Shown: piece after piece, positions 40,142-46,708 of the stretch | How positions within the stretch are numbered: position 1 is the stretch's first letter | Layout: every line of letters starts with the position of its first letter | IMG/VR virus record: IMGVR_UViG_3300023184_000042 | Span: 1-64,000 of that record | From: a virus | Length of the DNA stretch: 64,000 nt | Strand: one strand, 5' to 3' | The notes under the pieces: model-generated | Seen by the model: only the letters and a program-made list of their open reading frames with translations | What the model was told of the DNA's origin: nothing | Databases searched by the model: none | Program-made: the position numbers and the translations under genes

Positions 40142-40213
40142 GCCTTGGTAGCTCAATGGTAGAGCACTTGTTTTGTAAACAAGAAGTTGCAGGTTCGAGT
40201 CCTGTCCTCGGCT
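40142..40213 (+). tRNA. tRNA-Thr(TGT)
   Basis: Anticodon loop TTTGTAA, T-arm GCAGG-TTCGAGT-CCTGT. The acceptor GCCTTGG/CCTCGGC has mismatches at 4-69 (T/C) and 5-68 (T/T). Confidence 0.78.
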
Positions 40214-40219
40214 CAAAAT

Positions 40220-40293
40220 GATGATATAGCTCAATTGGTTGGAGCACCTCGCTGATACCGAGGAGGATATAGGTTCGAGTCCTATTATCATCA
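40220..40293 (+). tRNA. tRNA-Ile(GAT)
   Basis: Perfect acceptor GATGATA/TATCATC, anticodon loop CTGATAC. Confidence 0.88.
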
Positions 40294-40304
40294 CAAATAT
40301 ACTT

Positions 40305-40380
40305 CTGGTAGTATAGGAGTCCGGTTTATCTAGCCTACCTTGGATGTAGGAGCACGCAGGTTCGAATCCTGCCTATCAGA
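40305..40380 (+). tRNA. tRNA-Pro(TGG)
   Basis: Acceptor CTGGTAG/CTATCAG, anticodon loop CTTGGAT, T-loop TTCGAAT. Confidence 0.85.
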
Positions 40381-40400
40381 CAAATTTTCTTTTAAGAAGG

Positions 40401-40432
40401 TTAGGATTAATCAAAAGAATTCTTTATCTTTA
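40401..40432 (+). promoter_or_regulatory. Bacteroidota-type promoter within the tRNA array
   Basis: TTAG, 20 bases, TATCTTTA, leading directly into tRNA-Lys. Confidence 0.8.
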
Positions 40433-40448
40433 TGTAAGAAAATAATTA

Positions 40449-40519
40449 GCCCTCTAGGCTTTAAAGTGAAGCACCTAGCTTTTAACTAGGGAAAGAAGGA
40501 GCATTACCTTCAGGGGGTA
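40449..40519 (+). tRNA. tRNA-Lys(TTT) with non-canonical elbow
   Basis: Acceptor GCCCTCT/AGGGGGT, anticodon arm CCTAG-CTTTTAA-CTAGG. The D-loop lacks GG and the T-loop is AGCATTA instead of TTCGANN. Confidence 0.72.
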
Positions 40520-40578
40520 CACAGATGAGATTGTTATTAATTCATAGAGCTACATATTGCGAGCATAGAATTAAATTT

Positions 40579-40649
40579 GCCTCGTTGGCGTAATGGAAGC
40601 GTATTTCTTTTACATGGAAATGGCAGTGGTTCGATTCCACTACGAGGTA
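40579..40649 (+). tRNA. tRNA-Val(TAC)
   Basis: Acceptor GCCTCGT/ACGAGGT, anticodon loop TTTACAT, T-loop TTCGATT. Confidence 0.84.
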
Positions 40650-40655
40650 CAAAAT

Positions 40656-40729
40656 GTCCTTTTAGCTCAGCTGGTCAGAGCAGCTCGCTCATAACGAGAA
40701 GGTCACAGGTTCAAATCCTGTATAGGACA
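40656..40729 (+). tRNA. tRNA-Met/Ile2(CAT)
   Basis: Anticodon loop CTCATAA, T-loop TTCAAAT. The acceptor GTCCTTT/ATAGGAC has a T/T mismatch at 6-67. It could be elongator Met or lysidine-modified Ile. Confidence 0.8.
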
Positions 40730-40737
40730 CAAAAATT

Positions 40738-40809
40738 GGTCTATTGGTCCAGGGGTATGGATGTCTGCCTGTCACGTAGAAGACTCGGGTTCGAATCCCG
40801 AATAGACCG
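40738..40809 (+). tRNA. tRNA-Asp(GTC)
   Basis: Perfect acceptor GGTCTAT/ATAGACC, anticodon loop CTGTCAC. Confidence 0.88.
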
Positions 40810-40848
40810 CAAATGGTTTTGAACTTTTTCTTTATGTGTTTGTTTTTG

Positions 40849-40929
40849 AGGCATTTGACTTTCCATGCCAGTTAGCTTATATGCTGTGTCATGGATACCG
40901 AAGGAAGCTGAGTAAAAATGTAAATGCCT
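40849..40929 (+). ncRNA. candidate pseudoknotted structured RNA inside the tRNA array
   Basis: Outer stem AGGCATTT/AAATGCCT (40849-40856 with 40922-40929). Inside, TCCATG 40862-40867 pairs with 40890-40895, and TTAGCTT 40872-40878 pairs with 40905-40911, crossing the first helix. Same topology as the RNA at 29640. No open frame. A T-arm-like hairpin GCCTGG...CCAGGC follows at 40941-40959. Confidence 0.55.
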
Positions 40930-40962
40930 TTATATGAGAAGCCTGGTTTCGAGCCAGGCAAT

Positions 40963-41035
40963 GGGTCTTTGGTATAGCTGGTGCGTACGTTAGTCTGAAG
41001 AACTAAAGGAGCAGGTTCGATTCCTGCAGGACCCA
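40963..41035 (+). tRNA. tRNA-Phe(GAA)
   Basis: Acceptor GGGTCTT/AGGACCC, anticodon arm TTAGT-CTGAAGA-ACTAA, T-loop TTCGATT. Confidence 0.87.
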
Positions 41036-41045
41036 CAATTTAATT

Positions 41046-41113
41046 GCCGAGTGGTCAGGGACCGGAGATGGCTCATATCTATTTCTAGAATGGCTCGATA
41101 CCATTACTCGGTA
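41046..41113 (+). tRNA. tRNA-Met/Ile2(CAT) with reduced D-arm
   Basis: 68 bases. Acceptor GCCGAGT/ACTCGGT, anticodon stem GATGG/CTATT with loop CTCATAT. The D-arm is shrunk to GGTC-AGG-GACC and the T-loop is CTCGATA. Confidence 0.65.
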
Positions 41114-41120
41114 CAAATTT

Positions 41121-41192
41121 TGGGTTATAGTGTAACGGTTAGCACAAATCACTTTGGCTGATTTAGTCTAGGTTCGAATCCTAGTAACCCAA
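41121..41192 (+). tRNA. tRNA-Gln(TTG)
   Basis: Perfect acceptor TGGGTTA/TAACCCA, anticodon loop CTTTGGC. Confidence 0.87.
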
Positions 41193-41202
41193 CAAAATAC
41201 AT

Positions 41203-41276
41203 GGTGATTGTAGCTGAATTGGTAAAGCACCTGATTGTGGTTCAGGCGATTGTGGGTTCGAGTCCCACCCTTCACA
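41203..41276 (+). tRNA. tRNA-His(GTG)
   Basis: Anticodon arm CCTGA-TTGTGGT-TCAGG with an extra G at -1. The acceptor GTGATTG/CCTTCAC has mismatches at 5-68 (T/T) and 6-67 (T/C). Confidence 0.8.
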
Positions 41277-41370
41277 CGACGACGCCCAGAGGACGTAAGT
41301 CTTGGTTAGAGATTTATTCTTACAGACTCGGTACCTAAAGCTGAGCGGCTATTTGAAAGAATAGCTTTAT
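41277..41370 (+). other. spacer with tRNA-remnant-like stems
   Basis: CGCCCAG (41283-41289) can pair with CTGAGCG (41341-41347) with one mismatch, around GTAAG/CTTAC and AGTCT/AGACT pairs. A GCTATT-TGAAAG-AATAGC hairpin follows. No tRNA fold is complete. Confidence 0.3.
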
Positions 41371-41458
41371 GCGCCTGTGGTGGAATGGTAGACACGTTGG
41401 ACTTAAAATCCAATCCTCAGGATTGGGGGTGCCGGTTCGAGTCCGGCCTGGCGTACCA
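41371..41458 (+). tRNA. tRNA-Leu(TAA)
   Basis: Class II with variable arm, anticodon arm TTGGA-CTTAAAA-TCCAA, CCA encoded. The acceptor GCGCCTG/CTGGCGT has a T/T mismatch at 6-67. Confidence 0.85.
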
Positions 41459-41460
41459 AT

Positions 41461-41548
41461 GGAAAGTAATGCAACTAGGAGTTGTCACTGTTTGCTAAAC
41501 AAGTGGTCCGGGAAACTGGATAGGGTTCGATACCTTTGCTTTCCTCCA
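41461..41548 (+). tRNA. tRNA-Ser(GCT)
   Basis: Acceptor GGAAAGT/GCTTTCC, anticodon loop TTGCTAA, long variable arm TCC/GGA, CCA encoded. The anticodon stem has one bulged base. Confidence 0.8.
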
Positions 41549-41556
41549 TAATAAAT

Positions 41557-41629
41557 GCCTCTATAGCATAAATGGAAATGCAACATCCTTCTAAGATGTT
41601 AAATGGAGATTCGAATTCTTCTAGGGGTA
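41557..41629 (+). tRNA. tRNA-Arg(TCT)
   Basis: Acceptor GCCTCTA/TAGGGGT, anticodon arm ACATC-CTTCTAA-GATGT. Confidence 0.86.
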
Positions 41630-41633
41630 CAAT

Positions 41634-41727
41634 AAGAAACAGAGTAAAGCCTGGACAGCGAAAGCAGGGTAGTTTTTAACTTGGACAGTTTCTTTTAGCA
41701 GTTTAAGAGTCAGAGCTGACTTCTGCT
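41634..41727 (+). other. spacer with two structured segments
   Basis: AAGAAAC/GTTTCTT (41634-41640 with 41688-41694) encloses a CCTG/CAGG stem and a GC-GAAA-GC tetraloop. A nested hairpin follows at 41697-41727 (AGCAG/CTGCT around AGTCA-GAGC-TGACT). Possible tRNA remnants or small RNAs; no open frame. Confidence 0.35.
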
Positions 41728-41748
41728 TATCAAAAATGCTCTGCCACT

Positions 41749-41822
41749 GCCCGAGTAGCCGAATTGGTATAGGCGCTAGACTTAGGATCTAGATTTTGCG
41801 AGTTCGAGTCTCGCCTTGGGTA
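41749..41822 (+). tRNA. tRNA-Leu(TAG)
   Basis: Acceptor GCCCGAG/CTTGGGT, anticodon arm CTAGA-CTTAGGA-TCTAG. The variable region is short for Leu. Confidence 0.82.
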
Positions 41823-41828
41823 CAAAAT

Positions 41829-41900
41829 GCTCTTATAGTTTAATTGGAAAAACGTTTGGCTACGGACCAGATGATATAGGTTCGAGTCCTATTAGGAGTT
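41829..41900 (+). tRNA. tRNA-Arg(ACG)
   Basis: Acceptor GCTCTTA/TAGGAGT, anticodon loop CTACGGA. Confidence 0.85.
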
Positions 41901-41907
41901 CAATAAT

Positions 41908-41978
41908 GGCGTGATGACCGAATGGTTAGGTGCAGGTCTGCAAAACCTGTTATGCTGGTTCGATTCCAGCTCGCGCCT
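41908..41978 (+). tRNA. tRNA-Cys(GCA)
   Basis: Acceptor GGCGTGA/TCGCGCC, anticodon arm CAGGT-CTGCAAA-ACCTG. Confidence 0.87.
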
Positions 41979-41998
41979 CAAAATAATTTTAAATAATA

Positions 41999-42030
41999 TT
42001 AGGTTCCTCCAAAAGGGTATCTTATATTTA
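41999..42030 (+). promoter_or_regulatory. Bacteroidota-type promoter, variant, within the tRNA array
   Basis: TTAG, 20 bases, TATATTTA; the spacer shares CTCCAAAAGG with the 38263 promoter. It precedes tRNA-Ser(TGA). Confidence 0.72.
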
Positions 42031-42044
42031 TGAAGAATTAAAAG

Positions 42045-42134
42045 GGAAGGTTGGCAGAGTTGGTCTATTGCACCGGTCTTGAAAACCGGAGAGCGTGTAA
42101 AAGCGCTCCGTGGGTTCGAATCCCACATCTTCCT
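42045..42134 (+). tRNA. tRNA-Ser(TGA)
   Basis: Acceptor GGAAGGT/ATCTTCC, anticodon arm CCGGT-CTTGAAA-ACCGG, long variable arm. Confidence 0.88.
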
Positions 42135-42140
42135 CAAATT

Positions 42141-42212
42141 GGCCCTATCGACTATCGGTTAGGTCGTCAGGTTTTCATCCTGGAAAGTCGGGTTCGATTC
42201 CCGGTGGGGCTA
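42141..42212 (+). tRNA. tRNA-Glu(TTC)
   Basis: Acceptor GGCCCTA/TGGGGCT, anticodon loop TTTTCAT. Confidence 0.86.
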
Positions 42213-42220
42213 CAAAAAAA

Positions 42221-42292
42221 GGGGTTATAGTGAAATTGGCATCACGATAGATTTGCATTCTGTTATTCCGAGTTCGAGTCTCGGTAGCTCCA
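42221..42292 (+). tRNA. tRNA-Ala(TGC)
   Basis: Acceptor GGGGTTA/TAGCTCC, anticodon loop TTTGCAT. Confidence 0.85.
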
Positions 42293-42326
42293 CTAATTTA
42301 TTAACAAATACTAAATATTATCTATT

Positions 42327-43238
42327 ATGAAAAATTCATTATCTACTAAAGGGTTATCTTTGTCTCAAGCACAATCAATCTCTAATTTGTGTAACCAGAG
42401 ATCTATCGAATTGTCTAATACATTGTCAGATGTTAATAACGTTGAAAAGACGTTGACAATTGGTTCTGACACTTATATTGAAACTCCAGCAAAACCTTTA
42501 CCAGGTAACGTAGCTGAGTTAATTCAAGAAAAAGCGAGACTTGCTGCTACTCAAGCTTTTTTAATGGAAAATATCAAAGCGAAAGATTCTTTGATTAAGT
42601 CTATTCAAAAAGAGCAATATTATGCTTCAGCTCCGAGACCAACGTCTCCAGAGTATGTTGAAATTGATTTAAAAGAACTTGTTTCTGAAGAGTGGGCATG
42701 GAATGAATTATCAGCTGCTGAGTATAATGAATTTTTAGAAGCGGAGGCTTATGCAGCGCACATCGGTCAATTTATCCATAAAGGAGGAACTTTAGATCGT
42801 TTAAGAACAGAATTGCCAAAAATTAAAACTTTGGAATTCATGGAAATTGAAACAGGAAAGAAAACTCCTATGAAAGTAGCAGTTCATCACACTTCCGCTC
42901 AATTGCTTTCAATACATGAAGAGTTAGCAAATACTCATAGAGAGTATGAGCAAAAAGTAAATTACTTCAAGTCAAAAGTAAAAAATGCTGTGACTAAAGA
43001 AAATGCTCGAATTGCAAATGAAAATGCCGATGTAGTAGCAAAGGCAAATGAAACTAACCAAACTTTGCGAGACGAATTCAGAAAGTTAAATGAAGAATGG
43101 AACGCTTTCGTAAGAAAAGAAACTCAAGAATTTGAGGCTAAACGCCAAGGAAGAATTGAAGCTGCAGTGTCTCTTAAAATAGACGTTGCTCCTAGATTCC
43201 AACCAGTAGTGGATGAGTTTCTTAAAACAATAAAATAG
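42327..43238 (+). CDS. coiled-coil hypothetical protein (303 aa)
   Basis: Long, mostly helical protein with coiled-coil segments around 60-100 and 190-270 (RIANENADVVAKANETNQTL). No enzymatic motif. It stands alone between the tRNA array and a structured non-coding stretch. Could be a structural or scaffolding protein. Unrecognised. Confidence 0.7.
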   Translation: MKNSLSTKGLSLSQAQSISNLCNQRSIELSNTLSDVNNVEKTLTIGSDTYIETPAKPLPGNVAELIQEKARLAATQAFLMENIKAKDSLIKSIQKEQYYASAPRPTSPEYVEIDLKELVSEEWAWNELSAAEYNEFLEAEAYAAHIGQFIHKGGTLDRLRTELPKIKTLEFMEIETGKKTPMKVAVHHTSAQLLSIHEELANTHREYEQKVNYFKSKVKNAVTKENARIANENADVVAKANETNQTLRDEFRKLNEEWNAFVRKETQEFEAKRQGRIEAAVSLKIDVAPRFQPVVDEFLKTIK

Positions 43239-43585
43239 AAAAGTAGTTATGGTACTGAAAGGATAAGCAAACGCCGATACCTGGAAGTTTAATATCGGGA
43301 GGTGTAAAGCAATTTATACTTACAAAGATATAAGATACAAATCAACTTTTAATTGATTATAGGCCCCGTGCCTATACAGCCAACTCGCTTCTGTTACAAA
43401 TTAAACCAAACTGAGATAGAACTCAATAGCTCGACATGTTACTCCTAATGGGAGATTAAAAGTGGCCAGCGAACCGAGACTTAGTTTTTGTTTTTGTCTT
43501 TGCTGTAACGGAAGGTCTTTGACATTGATTTTGATTTTGATTTAGTCTATATACTTTATTCTCCCGATAACATAATTATTACCAA
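43239..43585 (+). ncRNA. structured non-coding stretch, candidate large RNA
   Basis: About 350 bases without an open frame before the initiator-like tRNA. Visible helices: CCGATA/TATCGG (43274-43279 with 43293-43298), ATAGGC-CCCGT-GCCTAT (43359-43375), CTCC/GGAG (43442-43454), and an 8-bp long-range stem TCTGTTAC/GTAACGGA (43390-43397 with 43505-43512). CGCT 43386-43389 can pair with AGCG 43468-43471, crossing that stem. Not tmRNA or RNase P by eye. GOLLD-like phage RNA is an alternative. Confidence 0.4.
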
Positions 43586-43590
43586 TATAC

Positions 43591-43663
43591 CGCGGGGTAG
43601 TGTAAGGGTAGCACGAAGGGCTCATAACCCTAAAGTTCGGTTCGAATCCGGCGACCGCTACCA
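43591..43663 (+). tRNA. initiator-like tRNA-Met(CAT)
   Basis: 5' end CGCGGGG as in bacterial tRNA-fMet, unpaired 1-72 (C/T), anticodon stem with GGG/CCC and loop CTCATAA, CCA encoded. Acceptor positions 6-67 and 7-66 are also mismatched. Confidence 0.72.
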
Positions 43664-43723
43664 ATAAGTAAAATGCATTGAAGAAATTCAGTGCATTTCT
43701 ACTGAAAAATACTTTGGAAATGA

Positions 43724-43755
43724 TTAGGACGTTAATTAAATTATACTTATCTTTA
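43724..43755 (+). promoter_or_regulatory. Bacteroidota-type promoter
   Basis: TTAG, 20 bases, TATCTTTA with leader TGTATAGAAATTAG; precedes the 43783 gene. Confidence 0.85.
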
Positions 43756-43782
43756 TGTATAGAAATTAGAAATAGACAAATT

Positions 43783-43989
43783 ATGAGAACATTAAGATTA
43801 TCAATCGCTATCCAAAGTCATTTAAGTGACGCCTTATTTGAAATGAGTTTCAATCCTGAAATGGCAGAAAATCGAATTCATTTTGTGAAAACGTTAATTA
43901 ACCTGTATCCTAATACCGATGTAGAAGTTGAGGAAGCAGAATTGACTAGAATTTATAAAGAACGAATTTTAGGAATTGTTGAAAAATAA
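43783..43989 (+). CDS. hypothetical protein (68 aa)
   Basis: The start at 43783 (MRTLRLSIAIQSHLSDALFE) is chosen because the frame upstream runs through the promoter. Small, helical. No family recognised; single-gene unit between two promoters. Confidence 0.62.
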   Translation: MRTLRLSIAIQSHLSDALFEMSFNPEMAENRIHFVKTLINLYPNTDVEVEEAELTRIYKERILGIVEK

Positions 43990-44000
43990 ATTGAAAAAGA

Positions 44001-44032
44001 TTAGGACATAAGAAATATTATCCTTATCTTTA
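44001..44032 (+). promoter_or_regulatory. Bacteroidota-type promoter
   Basis: TTAG, 20 bases, TATCTTTA with leader TATATAGAAATTAG; heads the RNA ligase unit. Confidence 0.85.
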
Positions 44033-44075
44033 TATATAGAAATTAGAAATAATAAAAATTTAAAAATTAAAAATT

Positions 44076-44273
44076 ATGTATTTACAAGTAACGAATTCGA
44101 AATTAGCAAAATTTAACCAAATTGGTACCACTTCAAGTAAATTGATGTCAGACTTAGCAAATATGGGTTGGAAATTATCTGACTGTAAAGTGTCTGAAAT
44201 TAGAAAAGAATTAGTCGAAGCCAATTATAAATGTGTAGATGGTAAGACTTCAAAAAGATTTTCAGTAAAGTAA
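44076..44273 (+). CDS. hypothetical protein (65 aa)
   Basis: Small mixed protein (MYLQVTNSKLAKFNQIGTTS) with a lysine-rich end. First gene of the RNA ligase unit. No family recognised. Confidence 0.62.
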   Translation: MYLQVTNSKLAKFNQIGTTSSKLMSDLANMGWKLSDCKVSEIRKELVEANYKCVDGKTSKRFSVK

Positions 44274-44298
44274 TTTAACCCAAATAAATTTAAAAAGT

Positions 44299-44541
44299 AT
44301 GAAAGCTCAATCAATCCAACCAGGTCAGACAAATACTATTAGTTTTGGTAATTTCGCAATAGTTTTAGAAAAAGAACAGTTACATTATTATTCAGATGGT
44401 GAAATTACCAGAGTAATTGATGTAAGCTATGAGTTCAATTATAAAGATTTATTTGATTTAGGAACAAGAATTGCTACCAAGAACACCTTAGGTGCTGTGA
44501 AGTTTGTAAATAAAAGAGATGTAGTAAAAAATTCTAAATAA
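44299..44541 (+). CDS. hypothetical protein (80 aa)
   Basis: Strand-rich (NTISFGNFAIVLEKEQLHYY). TAATG-type junction with the next gene. No family recognised. Confidence 0.62.
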   Translation: MKAQSIQPGQTNTISFGNFAIVLEKEQLHYYSDGEITRVIDVSYEFNYKDLFDLGTRIATKNTLGAVKFVNKRDVVKNSK

Positions 44542-44744
44542 TGAAGAAATCAAGTTATAGAGTAGTCCCAACTCAGCACGAAAAATTTGGTGCGTGTTGG
44601 GCTATTAAACAAGGTAAAGTAGTTGTAGGTACTTTTATTAGTAAAATAAAAGCCGATCAAAAAAAGATGGCACTAGATGCTTTAGAGCAAGAAGATTTCC
44701 TTTTAGGTAAGACAATAAATCAAGAATTAAAAATAGAATTATAA
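44541..44744 (+). CDS. hypothetical basic protein (67 aa)
   Basis: Basic small protein (MKKSSYRVVPTQHEKFGACW) with a C-terminal helix. Despite its MKKSS start it lacks the propeptide pattern. It overlaps the RNA ligase start by one base. May assist RNA binding; linkage is the only evidence. Confidence 0.6.
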   Translation: MKKSSYRVVPTQHEKFGACWAIKQGKVVVGTFISKIKADQKKMALDALEQEDFLLGKTINQELKIEL

Positions 44745-46057
44745 TGGCGTATGCAGCAATAGTCACTAGACTTAAAAATGTAAGACCGCATTCCAATGCT
44801 GATAAGGTGCAATTAGCAACTTGTCAAGGTAATCAGGTCGTAGTAGGATTAGACAACAATGAAGATGCTTTAGGAGTTTATTTTCCTACCGATGGGCAAT
44901 TATCTCATGAATTTTGTTTTGCTAACAACTTGTATCGTAAAGCAGAAATGAATAAATTTCCAGACGAGAAGCCAGGTATGTTTGACGAGAACCGAAGAGT
45001 TCGAACACAAAAATTCAGAGGTGAAGTGTCAGACGGTTTTTGGGTTCCACTTCATCAATTTGGGTTTATTCAAGTTACTGGATTAGACGTTGAAGGTTTT
45101 GAATTTACTGAATGGAAAGGAATTCCTATCTGTGATAAGTATATCAACCCAAACACTTTGAAATTAGCTAGAGAGAACCAAGGTAAGAAATTAAGAACTG
45201 CAAAGTCCTCAATTATGTTCAAAGAACATTTTGATACTGCCCACTTTGGTAAGCACGTTCATGAATTTAAACCAGGTCATAGAATTGTAGTTACTGAAAA
45301 AGTACATGGTACTTCTGGTAGAGTAGCAAGAGTTCAAGTAGATAAAAAATTATCTAGACGAGATAAGATTGCTAAATTTTTCGGAGCTAATGTAGAAGAA
45401 AAAGAGTGGACTTACCTTAATGGAACTCGAAGAGTTGTGTTAGAAGAAACTTCTGGAACTCAATATCATGACCCAACAATTAGACAAAAAGCGTTTTCTT
45501 TGTTCAAAGACAATTTAAGAAAAGGCGAGTCTGTGTTTTTTGAGATTGTAGGTTATGAATCTACCGGAGCCGCAATTATGCCTTCAGTTGATACAACTAA
45601 ATTAGGAGATAAAGAATTTTCTAAATTGTTTGGAAAGACAATGTCTTACTCTTATGGGTGTGAACCAACAGAACATAAAGTGTATGTGTATAGAATTACC
45701 AACACCAATGAAGATGGTCAGTCTGTTGATTTAACTTGGGATGATGTTAAGACTCGTTGTGAAGAGTTAGGAGTAAATCATGTTCCTGAATTGTTTATAG
45801 CTTCTATAGAAGTAATTGCCGCATATTCTAAATCTAAAGATGACAGAGATATTTATAACTTATTAACTGAAATTGTAGATACCGCTGCTAAAGGAGCTTC
45901 TGTAATTGATCCTTTTCATATTAGAGAAGGTGTATGTGTTAGAATTGATAATTTTGGTATGACTCCAAAAGTGTACAAACACAAATCTTTTGAGTTTAAA
46001 GTGTTAGAAGGTATTGTAAAAGATACAGGAGTTGTTGATATGGAAGAATCAAATTAA
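44744..46057 (+). CDS. RNA ligase (DraRnl/Rnl5-like architecture)
   Basis: Nucleotidyltransferase motif I EKVHGTS with adenylated K186, motif III-like VFFEIVGYES, motif IV EGVCVRI and motif V YKHKSFEFK. An N-terminal region of about 150 residues (VTRLKNVRPHSNADKVQLAT) resembles the OB domain that distinguishes the Deinococcus DraRnl (DRB0094) group from T4 Rnl1/Rnl2. It would seal RNA nicks, plausibly repairing tRNAs cut by host anticodon nucleases. The nearby large tRNA set and dispersed end-processing genes support that reading. Confidence 0.85.
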   Translation: MAYAAIVTRLKNVRPHSNADKVQLATCQGNQVVVGLDNNEDALGVYFPTDGQLSHEFCFANNLYRKAEMNKFPDEKPGMFDENRRVRTQKFRGEVSDGFWVPLHQFGFIQVTGLDVEGFEFTEWKGIPICDKYINPNTLKLARENQGKKLRTAKSSIMFKEHFDTAHFGKHVHEFKPGHRIVVTEKVHGTSGRVARVQVDKKLSRRDKIAKFFGANVEEKEWTYLNGTRRVVLEETSGTQYHDPTIRQKAFSLFKDNLRKGESVFFEIVGYESTGAAIMPSVDTTKLGDKEFSKLFGKTMSYSYGCEPTEHKVYVYRITNTNEDGQSVDLTWDDVKTRCEELGVNHVPELFIASIEVIAAYSKSKDDRDIYNLLTEIVDTAAKGASVIDPFHIREGVCVRIDNFGMTPKVYKHKSFEFKVLEGIVKDTGVVDMEESN

Positions 46058-46063
46058 TATAAT

Positions 46064-46600
46064 ATGAAAGAAGAAAATTCAATTTTAGACACTTATATGG
46101 CAGGATTACAAGGAAGTGATATGAGCTCTATAATGTCGACAGAAATGTTTAGGAAAATTTTAGAAGTTGCTAATGAAACTGTTGAGTTCAATACTAATAG
46201 TATGCTGTATCATAAATTGCAGCAACTTAACAAATTTATTGCTGGAAAAGTTAGTGAATCTAGACCAGGTATTGATGACACTATTTGGGTGACGACGATA
46301 GATGGTAGGCCAGGCAAAATGTCTTTAACTTCTGCACAATTTTTAATTGAAACTAATTTGAAATTAGCAGAAGCATCTAAAGAGTTTAAATTAGATACTA
46401 CCGTGGCTCATAATATTGGTCAAGTGTCAAAATCTTTAGGCTTTAAATTTCAAGAAAGTAAAGTACCGTCTGATTTAGATTATGGTTCTTTATTTCATAA
46501 GTTTAAATACTTAACTGATTATAAGCGAACTCCTTCACAAAATTCACATATTCCAATTTCAGAAGATATATTAGAAAATAATAATGATGGCATTGGTTAA
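46064..46600 (+). CDS. hypothetical protein (178 aa)
   Basis: Predominantly helical soluble protein (TEMFRKILEVANETVEFNTN) without a known motif. Last gene of the RNA ligase unit, followed by a terminator. No family recognised. Confidence 0.68.
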   Translation: MKEENSILDTYMAGLQGSDMSSIMSTEMFRKILEVANETVEFNTNSMLYHKLQQLNKFIAGKVSESRPGIDDTIWVTTIDGRPGKMSLTSAQFLIETNLKLAEASKEFKLDTTVAHNIGQVSKSLGFKFQESKVPSDLDYGSLFHKFKYLTDYKRTPSQNSHIPISEDILENNNDGIG

Positions 46601-46610
46601 TTTATTGATA

Positions 46611-46640
46611 ATGCAGTCGGGTAATTCCGGCTGTATTTTC
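46611..46640 (+). terminator. rho-independent terminator
   Basis: Ten-bp stem ATGCAGTCGG / CCGGCTGTAT, 6-base loop, then TTTTC. Confidence 0.82.
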
Positions 46641-46708
46641 ATACGTTAAGCCGTCTAACGCCTACGTAAATTAATTAAACTAAGCTCCAAGGATAAAAGA
46701 TACACAGA

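Noticed and set aside
40100-40294. 64-codon minus-strand frame across tRNAs
   Set aside because: Translation of the complement of tRNA genes; a well-known source of spurious proteins.
40577-40822. 81-codon plus-strand frame across tRNA-Val, tRNA-Met and tRNA-Asp
   Set aside because: The three tRNAs explain the sequence completely; the frame is incidental.
41892-42137. 81-codon minus-strand frame across tRNAs
   Set aside because: Same artefact; it covers tRNA-Cys and tRNA-Ser.
43239-43663. tmRNA
   Set aside because: The region is structured and ends in a tRNA-like gene, but no tag-peptide reading frame is seen and the 3' tRNA has its own complete fold with an anticodon.
39201-43663. CRISPR array suggested by evenly spaced repeated TTCGA elements
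   Set aside because: The regular repeats are T-arms of tRNA genes; there are no identical direct repeats with unique spacers.
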